DNA from: Candidatus Sulfotelmatobacter sp. | GTDB lineage: Bacteria; Acidobacteriota; Terriglobia; Terriglobales; Acidobacteriaceae | Reading direction: 5' to 3' | Assembly: GCA_030037575.1 (NCBI GenBank) | Contig: JASHRB010000572.1 | Coordinates: 1 to 14,826 of the forward strand | Length of the DNA stretch: 14,826 nucleotides | Shown here: positions 7,310 to 14,118 of the stretch, one piece after another | How the letters are laid out: each line of letters opens with the position of its first letter | How positions within the stretch are numbered: the stretch's first letter is position 1 | The notes under the pieces: generated by a model | The model's database searches: none | The model's input: only the letters and a program-made list of their open reading frames with translations | Told to the model about the DNA's origin: nothing | Program-made: the position numbers and the translations under genes

Positions 7310-8359
7310 ATGGCAGATCCAAACAATCTCAAAGTGGCGCTTTCGGCGGACTTCCTGGATGAAGAGGGCAATTTGATTTTCCCGGATATCGGACTCTCTT
7401 TGCTAGAGGCGGAAGGCATCGCTCACGAGTTTCTGCGGGACTGCCATCCGGAATATCTACCGGTTCAGCTGCGCGACTACGATGTTCTGATTACGATGAA
7501 GCCGAAGGTTACGGCGAATTCCCTTCAGGACGCGGAACGGCTTTGCGCCATCGGGAGAGTCGGCGTCGGTTACGACAATGTGGACCTCACGGCCTGCACG
7601 GAACACGATGTCGCTCTGTATATCACTCCCGCCGGTGTTGTGCGTCCCATGGCGTCTGCGATCGTGCTGATGGTCCTGGCACTTTCTCATAATCTGGTCA
7701 TCAAAGATCGGATGATGAGGCAGGGACGGTGGGTCGAGAGCACCCGCAAACTGGGCCGCGAACCCAGAGATCGTGTGATCGGAACGATCGGGCTCGGCAA
7801 CATTGCGCGCGAGGCGCTTCGGCTCCTGCGCAATTTCACGCCGGCAAAGTTGCTGGCATTTGATCCCTATGTTACGGAGTTGGAAGAAGAACAGCAGGAC
7901 ATCGAACTGGTTCCCCTCGAAACTCTCCTGCGTCATTCCGATTACGTGTTAGTGAATTGCCCGCTGAATAAGGAAACCCGGCACTTGATCGGAGCGGGCG
8001 AGTTGCAGCTCATGAAACGATCGGCGGTTCTGATTAACACCGCCCGGGGGGCCATCGTCGATCAGGCGGCGCTCATCCATGCTCTGCAAACGGGGGTCAT
8101 CGCCGGGGCCGCCCTCGACGTCTACGAACAGGAGCCTCTGGAAAACGATTCGCCGCTTCTGCAACTCGATAATGCCATCCTGACATCCCATTCGGTGGGA
8201 TGGACCGAGGAACTGTTTCGCGATATGGGCAGAATTGACTGTCTGGGCGCGATCGCCATCAGCCGTGGCCAGGCGCCCGACCATATCGTCAATCGCGAGG
8301 TTCTGGGACGTCCTGGATTTCGTAAGAAACTCGCGCGGTTTGCAAAAAGTCGCGGCTGA
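7310..8359 (+). CDS. D-isomer-specific 2-hydroxyacid dehydrogenase (phosphoglycerate-dehydrogenase-like)
   Basis: Interconverts a 2-hydroxy acid and a 2-keto acid with NAD(P). With the start at 7310 it has 349 residues. The outer substrate domain includes RVGVGYDNVDL (83-93). The nucleotide-binding domain begins at TIGLGNIA (159-166), where the third Gly of the usual GxGxxG is Ala. The catalytic triad is present: Arg246 in NTARGAIVD, Glu275 in DVYEQEPL and His294 in TSHSVG. It lacks the ACT regulatory tail of biosynthetic SerA, so a catabolic or reductase role fits better. The ATG at 7310 has GGGGA 5 bases upstream. The ATG at 7298 overlaps the bicupin stop but its GAGG lies only 2 bases away; using it would add four residues. 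Substrates in relatives include glyoxylate, hydroxypyruvate and sugar-derived keto acids. Confidence 0.9.
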   Translation: MADPNNLKVALSADFLDEEGNLIFPDIGLSLLEAEGIAHEFLRDCHPEYLPVQLRDYDVLITMKPKVTANSLQDAERLCAIGRVGVGYDNVDLTACTEHDVALYITPAGVVRPMASAIVLMVLALSHNLVIKDRMMRQGRWVESTRKLGREPRDRVIGTIGLGNIAREALRLLRNFTPAKLLAFDPYVTELEEEQQDIELVPLETLLRHSDYVLVNCPLNKETRHLIGAGELQLMKRSAVLINTARGAIVDQAALIHALQTGVIAGAALDVYEQEPLENDSPLLQLDNAILTSHSVGWTEELFRDMGRIDCLGAIAISRGQAPDHIVNREVLGRPGFRKKLARFAKSRG

Positions 8360-8395
8360 TCATTTGTGCACAACACTCGAGGAGCGTGATTCGAG

Positions 8396-9178
8396 ATGAA
8401 TCCGGTAAAAGCGAAGCTGAAACGCGGGGATTATGTCTGCGGCCAGATGGTGCTCGAGTTTTTTACGCCCGGCATCGCCGCCGTGCTGCATAGCGCCGGA
8501 GCCGAATTTGTAATCTTCGATATGGAGCACTCGCGCTGTGACATGTCACTGCTGGCGCACATGATCGCCACCTGCGCGGGTGCAGGAATCGTCCCCATGG
8601 TGCGCGTGCCGGATGCCAATTTCGCGCCGCTTTCCCGGGTCTGCGATTTGGGCGCGCGGGGAGTGATGATTCCGAGAATTGAGAGTCGGGAACAGATGTC
8701 GGAGGTGGTTGCAGAACTGAAGTATGCTCCGCAGGGACGCAGAGGCGTCGCCCTGGGCATTGCTCATGACGGTTATTGTGCGGCCGGCCCGTCCTATTTT
8801 CCCGAGTCGAACGAAGACCTCCTGATCATCGCCCTGCTCGAAACTGCGAGAGCATTCGAAAGACTGGATGAAATTGTGTCCGTACCCGGAGTGGACGTCG
8901 CTTGGATGGGTCACTACGATCTTACGGCCTCCATGGGAATCCCGGCGGAGTTTGAACATCCTAAGTTCTTAGGATGTATGGACGCTTTGGTCAAAGTCTG
9001 CGTCCGTCACAAAGTCGCGCCGGGCTTTCTTCCGGCGACCGCCAAAGATGCCAGCCGCTGGATCCGCAGCGGATTTCGCATGATCAGTTTAGGAACCGAC
9101 ATCGGTACCTTCATTCAAGGATTCCGCAGCTTCCACAACGCAGTCGAGGAAACGCACCGTACCCCAATCTCGATTTAG
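8396..9178 (+). CDS. HpcH/HpaI family class II (metal-dependent) aldolase
   Basis: Cleaves a 4-hydroxy-2-keto acid into pyruvate (or a related keto acid) and an aldehyde using a divalent metal. The 260 residues match the family. Key residues fall at the same numbers as in E. coli HpaI as I recall them: His45 (FDMEHS), Arg70 (VRVP), Asp84 (VCDLGARGVMIPRIES), Glu149 (LLETARAF) and Asp175 (GHYDLTASMG). YAPQGRRGV (110-118) is the typical K/Y-x-P-x-G-x-RG loop. His at position 173 replaces the Pro of the common GPxDL motif, so substrate preference may differ. Family members act on 2-keto-3-deoxy-L-rhamnonate, ketodeoxyglucarate or homoprotocatechuate-derived acids. It is the last gene of the operon, 36 bases after the dehydrogenase, with GAGGAG about 11 bases before the ATG. 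Confidence 0.9.
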   Translation: MNPVKAKLKRGDYVCGQMVLEFFTPGIAAVLHSAGAEFVIFDMEHSRCDMSLLAHMIATCAGAGIVPMVRVPDANFAPLSRVCDLGARGVMIPRIESREQMSEVVAELKYAPQGRRGVALGIAHDGYCAAGPSYFPESNEDLLIIALLETARAFERLDEIVSVPGVDVAWMGHYDLTASMGIPAEFEHPKFLGCMDALVKVCVRHKVAPGFLPATAKDASRWIRSGFRMISLGTDIGTFIQGFRSFHNAVEETHRTPISI

Positions 9179-9417
9179 CTACCCCTCCCCACACTCCTAA
9201 CGGTCTAAGGTGATGGAGCGCAGCTTCACAATGGGCGGCCTCCCACACCCGTTCTCGCATGCTTTGCTCGACCCGTAGCACTCCTGGGTCCGTCCTCTGA
9301 CCATCCGACTCAAACACCCCATGTACGCCCGCACGCCAATCACAACTCCCCGTTGCGGGAAGGTCCTATGAGTTTCGTGGGGATGGACCATGGCAGCGTC
9401 GGCACTTCAGGCGGGAT
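9179..9417. other. Convergent intergenic stretch without a supported gene
   Basis: These 239 bases separate the ends of the aldolase and DUF885 genes. I see no clear terminator (no GC-rich stem with a T run) and no tRNA-like fold. The minus strand carries an open frame of about 64 codons (9391-9197) that is Cys- and Arg-rich, with no good ribosome site and no domain I recognise. It could be a spurious frame or a decayed repeat. Two similar pieces, CCTCCCCACACTCC near 9185 and CCTCCCACACCCG near 9239, look like imperfect direct repeats. Confidence 0.35.
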
Positions 9418-11190
9418 CTAATTCCCCCTCTTGCCCGCTCGGCTGCCCTTTGTCTGCTGCGCAGCAATCCAATCAAAGATGTGGGCGCGGAGCTCTCCGA
9501 GGGGAACGACTCCTTCTTCAAGAACCGCCTGATTGAAAGCTCTCAGCTCGAAGCGTTTGCCTAGCTTGCTCTCCGCCTCCGCCCGCAGCGCCATGATCTC
9601 GAGCCCTCCGGAATCATATGCGGTCAGCTGCCCCGGCATGACGGCGATTCGATCCACATAATCGTTCGCCTCATCGGCGGTGAAGCGGCCGGACTCCATC
9701 ATGTAATCAATCGCCCGCTGCCGAGTCCAATGGAACACGTGCAATCCGGGATCGACCACCATTCCTCGGGCTGGCCACATCCGCCGAAGGATCGCGGCCG
9801 CGTCGGTGTCGTAGATGCCCCCCTCTTCCGCCAGGGCTTCCGCATAACGGGCCCAGCCCTCGGAGTAGGCTGCGTTTTCGACAAACCTCGACAGTTTTGT
9901 CGGTGTCTGAAGCTTAGCGGCAAGCGCTTTCTGCAAGAAGTGTCCAGGCACGGTCTCATGCACCACGGTGATTTCGGCCTGGGCCCGGGTCTCGGTTGCC
10001 TGGTCGCCCAGCTTGATGAGAAAGACGGCGGGCTCGGCCGGATCCGGTTCCGCCTGGAACCGCGAGCCCACTCCCGCGGATTCTTCAAACGCCGGCAAAG
10101 GCCGGATCACGACATCCTGCCTGGGCAGGGCGGGGATCAACTTGGCCGCGGTTATGCTCTTCGCGCGTTGGAGAAAGGATTGTGAAAAGCTGAGCAGCTC
10201 ATCCTTCGATTGAAAGTGCTCTCGCGGATTGGTTTTGATCGCCTGGAGGAGGGTTTGGATATCGGCTGCGGGATAGGTGCGTTGACCGATCTTCTCGGCT
10301 TGCCTCAGGTTTGCGCTCACCGTCTGTTCGCCCAACTGGAAAACCTGCTGCGGAGTTCGTGCAAGAGTGGTGTTGGCGCGAAGAAATGCCGCATAACACG
10401 CCCTGCCGTTGGGCAGGTCCGAAACCGCCACAGTTTCGCGCGCCCGGGGCAGGTAGTCTTGCGCAAGATAATTGGCGTAGAGCCGCAATGCGGGATTAAT
10501 CCGATCCACGATCAGCCGCCGGAAAGCCTCGCGGAAGGCCGGATCAGCACTCCGCGCAGCGGGAGAAAAGAATGGCGACTTCTCCGGGTCGCCGGTCGTC
10601 ATCTCGAGCATTTGCCGGATCACGCGGCGGACCACCGATTGTGGAGCGGAATAACCGTTCCGCAGCCCGAGTTTCAGGTTCGCGATCTCCACATCGACGT
10701 AGTGCGGCAGACTGCCCCAGCGCCGAAGAGCCTGTTCCCTGTCCACCGCGCTATTGACAGGTTGGCGTTCTGCGACCTCCGAGAAGCGCGATTGCCAGCC
10801 GTCGAAGTGGTCTACGTTCCACAGTTCAGGCTGGCAAACCCGCATCTGCAGGTCCGATTCCAACTGCTCCCGCAGGGTCGCGTAGGTGGCGCGAGCCTGG
10901 GGCGGGAGTCGGCCGGCATCGAAGCAGAGAACTTCGCGCAGCTCCTCGCGTTCTTCGGCAACCTGGCGCGCGATGGCCGGCGGAGTGCGGTCGGCGAAGC
11001 GGCTGCGATCGCTGGTGGGAATACCAGAGAAATCGGAGAGCGTAGGGTCGTATCGCAGTTGTTGAGTTACAAAGCGATCGGCAAGTTTATCCAGCTGGGC
11101 ATCGGGCGTTTGTCCTGTACTTGCGGAAACAAACAGGACAGCGACGGCGACAAGAAGCATACAACGGGCACTGTTCTTATAGAGAGCCAT
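9418..11190 (-). CDS. Secreted DUF885 family metallopeptidase
   Basis: A 590-residue putative zinc peptidase of the DUF885 family. Residues 1-26 are a signal peptide (MALYKNSARC, then the hydrophobic core MLLVAVAVLFVSAS), with no lipobox Cys, so it is probably periplasmic or secreted. The zinc motif is HETVPGH (411-417), with both His as ligands and Glu412 as the catalytic base. The downstream ligand Glu444 is in AYSEGWARYAE. The C-terminal region PGQLTAYDSGGLEIMALR is also typical of the family. Length is normal and the protein looks intact. The ATG at 11190 has only a distant AGGAG, about 18 bases upstream, so start choice rests on the signal peptide. It stands alone, convergent to the sugar-acid operon and divergent from the chemosensory genes, so context does not reveal its substrate. 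Confidence 0.9.
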   Translation of the reverse strand: MALYKNSARCMLLVAVAVLFVSASTGQTPDAQLDKLADRFVTQQLRYDPTLSDFSGIPTSDRSRFADRTPPAIARQVAEEREELREVLCFDAGRLPPQARATYATLREQLESDLQMRVCQPELWNVDHFDGWQSRFSEVAERQPVNSAVDREQALRRWGSLPHYVDVEIANLKLGLRNGYSAPQSVVRRVIRQMLEMTTGDPEKSPFFSPAARSADPAFREAFRRLIVDRINPALRLYANYLAQDYLPRARETVAVSDLPNGRACYAAFLRANTTLARTPQQVFQLGEQTVSANLRQAEKIGQRTYPAADIQTLLQAIKTNPREHFQSKDELLSFSQSFLQRAKSITAAKLIPALPRQDVVIRPLPAFEESAGVGSRFQAEPDPAEPAVFLIKLGDQATETRAQAEITVVHETVPGHFLQKALAAKLQTPTKLSRFVENAAYSEGWARYAEALAEEGGIYDTDAAAILRRMWPARGMVVDPGLHVFHWTRQRAIDYMMESGRFTADEANDYVDRIAVMPGQLTAYDSGGLEIMALRAEAESKLGKRFELRAFNQAVLEEGVVPLGELRAHIFDWIAAQQTKGSRAGKRGN

Positions 11191-11360
11191 GGGCTACGGA
11201 CTTTTTGCTTGCTCCTCGCTGAAGGCCCTGTGGGCCATGGCGCGCTTGGAGCGCAACCGGGTCCGCGCACATCGAGATGCAGCCATCGCTACCGTGACCT
11301 CCGTAACCCAAACAGAGTACTTCGTCGTCCGCAAATAACGGCGCCGTGGTCAAATGAGAA

Positions 11361-11392
11361 TTCCCCAATGAGAAAGACCTTGTCTTTGGGAA
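11361..11392. repeat. Bulged inverted repeat upstream of the chemosensory operon
   Basis: AAAGAC-CTT-GTCTTT (11373-11387) is a perfect 6-bp stem with a 3-base loop. It is extended by TTCCC (11361-11365) and GGGAA (11388-11392), with a 7-base bulge on the left arm. It lies about 53 bases before the CheW start, inside the 254-base divergent gap 11191-11444. There is no T run after it, so it is not a standard terminator. It might be an operator or leader structure. I see no convincing sigma-70, sigma-28 or sigma-54 promoter in the gap. Confidence 0.3.
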
Positions 11393-11444
11393 GTACGAGC
11401 CATCTTCTCGGCGAGTCTCAGACCGCGAGGAAATTGGGAGCATT

Positions 11445-11939
11445 ATGGGCATGCTCAGCCCCACAGGCGATTCCGGGCGAGGAACGGCACCCTGGTCACT
11501 GGTCGTGTTTACCCTTGATGGCCAATACGCATTGCACCTGCGCAATGTGGAGCGCGTGGTGCGCGCGGCGGAAGTCACACCTTTGCCCAGAAGTCCGAAC
11601 ATTGTGCTCGGCGTCATCAACGCGCACGGAAGCATCCTTCCGGTTGTAAATGTCCGACGGCGGTTTCGGCTGATGGAGCGAGCAATGGAGCCCACGGACT
11701 GCCTGATCCTGGCCAAAACCTCTGTACGCCGCGTGGCCTTGTTAGTGGACGTGGTGACCGGCGTGATCGAGCGCGCCCCGGAGGAGGTGGTTCCCGCCGC
11801 CGCAATTGTTCCCCGCACGGAATACATCGAAGGGATCACCAAGCTCGATGAAAATATACTCCTCATCCACGATCTGGACAGTTTTCTCTCTCTGGATGAA
11901 GAGAGGGCCCTGGACGATGCGCTGAATTCAATCCCCTAA
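11445..11939 (+). CDS. cheW: CheW-like chemotaxis coupling protein
   Basis: A 164-residue single CheW domain that links transducers to the CheA kinase in the cytoplasm. After a short polar N-terminus the domain begins at SLVVFTLDGQYALHL (18-32) and continues with VERVVRAAEVTPLP. The conserved core follows: VLGVINAHGSILPVVNVRRR (54-73), then LLVDVVTGVIE and YIEGITKLDENILLIHDLD. There is no response-regulator domain, so it is CheW rather than CheV. GGGAG lies 4 bases before the ATG at 11445; the ATG at 11451 is an alternative with 10-base spacing. It is the first gene of a chemosensory operon, 8 bases ahead of cheR. Confidence 0.9.
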   Translation: MGMLSPTGDSGRGTAPWSLVVFTLDGQYALHLRNVERVVRAAEVTPLPRSPNIVLGVINAHGSILPVVNVRRRFRLMERAMEPTDCLILAKTSVRRVALLVDVVTGVIERAPEEVVPAAAIVPRTEYIEGITKLDENILLIHDLDSFLSLDEERALDDALNSIP

Positions 11940-11947
11940 GGCGACCC

Positions 11948-13459
11948 ATGAGCAGCAAAATCGACGACCAACTACTGGACGAGATCGCAGACCTGGTCGC
12001 CGAGCGCATTGGCCTGCACTTTCCCCCGGAGCGCCTGGGAGATCTCGAGCGCGGCTTGAGCGCAGCCGCTTCCGACTTCGCTTTTGATAACGTCGATTCT
12101 TGCCTGCGTTGGCTGTCTTCTTCTCCCTTAACAAAGAACCAGATCGAAGTTCTGGCCAGCCATCTCACGGTGGGAGAAACCTATTTCTTCCGGGAGAAGA
12201 AAAGCCTGGAGATCGTCGAACGAAGCATTCTGCCCGACCTGATCAAGTCACGCGAAAACGACCGCCGATTAAGAATCTGGAGCGCCGGCTGCTGCACCGG
12301 CGAAGAGCCGTACACCCTTGGCATCATCCTGGCGGGGATGATTCCGGACCTGAAGCGCTGGAACATTACTCTGCTGGCCACCGACATCAACCCGCGTTTC
12401 TTGTCGAAGGCATCGGTGGGCGTCTACAGCGACTGGTCCTTTCGGGACACGCCGGAATGGATACGCCGACAGTACTTCCATAAGGCAAAAGGCGGCAACT
12501 TCGAAATTATTTCCCGGGTCAAGAACCTGGCGACCTTCGCCTATCTGAATCTTGCGGAAGACGCTTTCCCCTCGCTCACCACCAACACCAATGCCATGGA
12601 CATCATTTTTTGCCGCAATGTCCTCATGTATCTTGCCCCCAGGCATGTAAGAACCATCGCACGAAATTTTTACCGCTGTTTAACCGAGAGCGGCTGGCTG
12701 GTGGTGAGCCCCAGCGACGCGTCCGCGGAGTTGTCTTCGCAATTCGCGATGGTTCATCGCTCCGGCGCCATTCTTTACCGGAAGGGCACGGCATCGGCGG
12801 AGCCGGACCTGGTTCTGCCCAGCGGAGAGCCGGACGGGTCCCGGATCTCATGGGCGGCGAGCAGTTCCCCGCTTGAGCCGGAGACGCCCGCTTACATTCC
12901 CCCCGCACAACTCGAACCGCCCCGCGCAGCCGGCCAGGGGGCGGGCACTCCCTCGGCCGAGGCCCTTCCCGATGAGGCCCTCGCTCTCTATGAGCAGGGA
13001 CACTATGCAGCCGCGGCGGACCGGTTGGCAGCGCGGTTGCGCCAGGCACCCGAGGATGAACAAGCCATGACCTTAATGGCGCGCGTCCACGCCAACCAGG
13101 GCAATCTCGGCGAAGCGCTCGCCTGGTGCGACCAAGCCGTCGCCAGACAGAAAATGAATCCGGGCATTCATTATCTGCGGGCGACGATCCTGCAGGAGCG
13201 GGGCGCCCTGCTTGAAGCTGTGCGCTCGCTGCAGAGCATCCTGTATCTCGATCCAAACTTCGCGCTGGCCCACTTCACTTTGGCAACCATCGCACGGCAA
13301 CTCGGACGACTCGCAGCCTCGGACAAACATTTTGAAAACGCCAGGGCGCTGCTGGCAACTCATCCGCCGGAGGAAATCCTGCCCGAGTCGGGTGGAATTA
13401 CGGCGGGCCGGCTCACGGAAATCATTTTGCGGAGCACGGCCAGAAAGGCGCTTCGGTGA
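11948..13459 (+). CDS. cheR: CheR chemoreceptor methyltransferase with C-terminal TPR repeats
   Basis: Transfers methyl groups from S-adenosylmethionine to glutamates on chemoreceptors. The protein has 503 residues. The N-terminal helical domain (about 1-75) contains LTVGETYFFR (73-82). The SAM-binding domain has IWSAGCCTGEEPYTL (110-124), LLATDIN (142-148) and DIIFCRNVLMYL (218-229). A Pro/Ala-rich linker (about 283-340) joins it to about three TPR units (about 341-470), such as ALALYEQGHYAAAADRLAAR, AMTLMARVHANQGNLGEALA and LRATILQERGALLEAVRSLQ. CheR-TPR fusions such as FrzF of Myxococcus use the TPRs to gate access to the receptor. AAGG lies 6 bases before the ATG, and the stop overlaps the next start (GTGA). 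Confidence 0.93.
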   Translation: MSSKIDDQLLDEIADLVAERIGLHFPPERLGDLERGLSAAASDFAFDNVDSCLRWLSSSPLTKNQIEVLASHLTVGETYFFREKKSLEIVERSILPDLIKSRENDRRLRIWSAGCCTGEEPYTLGIILAGMIPDLKRWNITLLATDINPRFLSKASVGVYSDWSFRDTPEWIRRQYFHKAKGGNFEIISRVKNLATFAYLNLAEDAFPSLTTNTNAMDIIFCRNVLMYLAPRHVRTIARNFYRCLTESGWLVVSPSDASAELSSQFAMVHRSGAILYRKGTASAEPDLVLPSGEPDGSRISWAASSSPLEPETPAYIPPAQLEPPRAAGQGAGTPSAEALPDEALALYEQGHYAAAADRLAARLRQAPEDEQAMTLMARVHANQGNLGEALAWCDQAVARQKMNPGIHYLRATILQERGALLEAVRSLQSILYLDPNFALAHFTLATIARQLGRLAASDKHFENARALLATHPPEEILPESGGITAGRLTEIILRSTARKALR

Positions 13460-14091
13460 GAGTGGGAAGCAATGACGGCGCCATGGATGGGCACTCCAAA
13501 GCCGTGGACTGGCCGGCCGTCCACCGTCGTCTGGAAGCGGCTCGAGCGACCATCGAACAGCAGGTCTCGCTGTCCCGCGAGGGCAAGAAAGCGCTTCTCA
13601 AAGCGCGGGCCATATCTCTGGCAGCTCGGAAGGAGAGTGAAGCCCGAGAAGAGCATCTCGAGATCATCGAGTTCCAATTGGCTTCGGAAACCTACGGCAT
13701 TGAACTCAGCCACGCCCGCGAGGTCAGCCTCCTGAAAGAACTCACGCCCGTGCCCTGCACTCCCGCGTTTGTATTGGGCATCATCAACCTGCATGGGCGG
13801 GTGTTGTCGGTGGTGGATCTGAAGCGGTTTTTCGATCTCCCCAACAAGGCCCTGACCGATCTCAACCGCGTCATCGTGGTTCGCAAAGACAGCATGGAAG
13901 TCGGCATTCTCGCCGACACCATCCATGGAGTACGTCGGATTCGGCTGCGCGAGCTTCAGCCCTCGTTGCCGACCTTGACGGGCATCCGCGCGGAATATCT
14001 GAAAGGCATCACGGGAGAGCGGCTTATCGTGCTCGACGCCGACAAGCTGCTCTCCGATTCAAAAATCGTAGTACAGGAAGAACCAAACTAG
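13456..14091 (+). CDS. cheW: CheW-like coupling protein with helical N-terminal extension
   Basis: A second CheW, 211 residues. The CheW domain covers about 68-205: LEIIEFQLASETYGIELSHA, VLGIINLHGRVLSVVDLKRF (107-126), VGILADTIHGVRRI and YLKGITGERLIVLDADKLL. Unlike the first CheW it has about 45 extra residues (20-66) that are charged and Ala/Leu/Arg-rich with no Gly or Pro breaks apart from one Gly, likely a coiled coil. This may mediate pairing or a distinct partner. The GTG start at 13456 overlaps the cheR stop by four bases, implying translational coupling, with AAAGG about 7 bases upstream. A later ATG at 13483 is possible. Confidence 0.88.
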   Translation: MRVGSNDGAMDGHSKAVDWPAVHRRLEAARATIEQQVSLSREGKKALLKARAISLAARKESEAREEHLEIIEFQLASETYGIELSHAREVSLLKELTPVPCTPAFVLGIINLHGRVLSVVDLKRFFDLPNKALTDLNRVIVVRKDSMEVGILADTIHGVRRIRLRELQPSLPTLTGIRAEYLKGITGERLIVLDADKLLSDSKIVVQEEPN

Positions 14092-14106
14092 CGGGAAACC
14101 TTTTTT

Positions 14107-14112
14107 AGGAGG
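14107..14112 (+). promoter_or_regulatory. Perfect Shine-Dalgarno of the transducer gene
   Basis: AGGAGG lies 6 bases before the ATG at 14119. It is the strongest ribosome site in the window and fixes the start of the last gene. Strong translation would suit a receptor made in excess of CheR and CheW. Confidence 0.8.
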
Positions 14113-14118
14113 TGCAAG

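Noticed and set aside
8360..8395. Possible internal terminator or promoter between the hydroxyacid dehydrogenase and the aldolase.
   Set aside because: The 36 bases hold only a ribosome site (GAGGAG); there is no stem with a T run and no -35/-10 pair.
4925..9178. Assignment of the operon to homoprotocatechuate (hpa) meta-cleavage.
   Set aside because: Only the ALDH and aldolase would fit. No extradiol dioxygenase, isomerase or hydratase is present, and the receptor plus hydrolase context favours sugars. Kept only as an alternative.
10210..11649. A 479-codon plus-strand frame spanning the DUF885 gene, the divergent gap and part of cheW.
   Set aside because: It overlaps two well-supported genes in the wrong frame or strand and lacks any motif.
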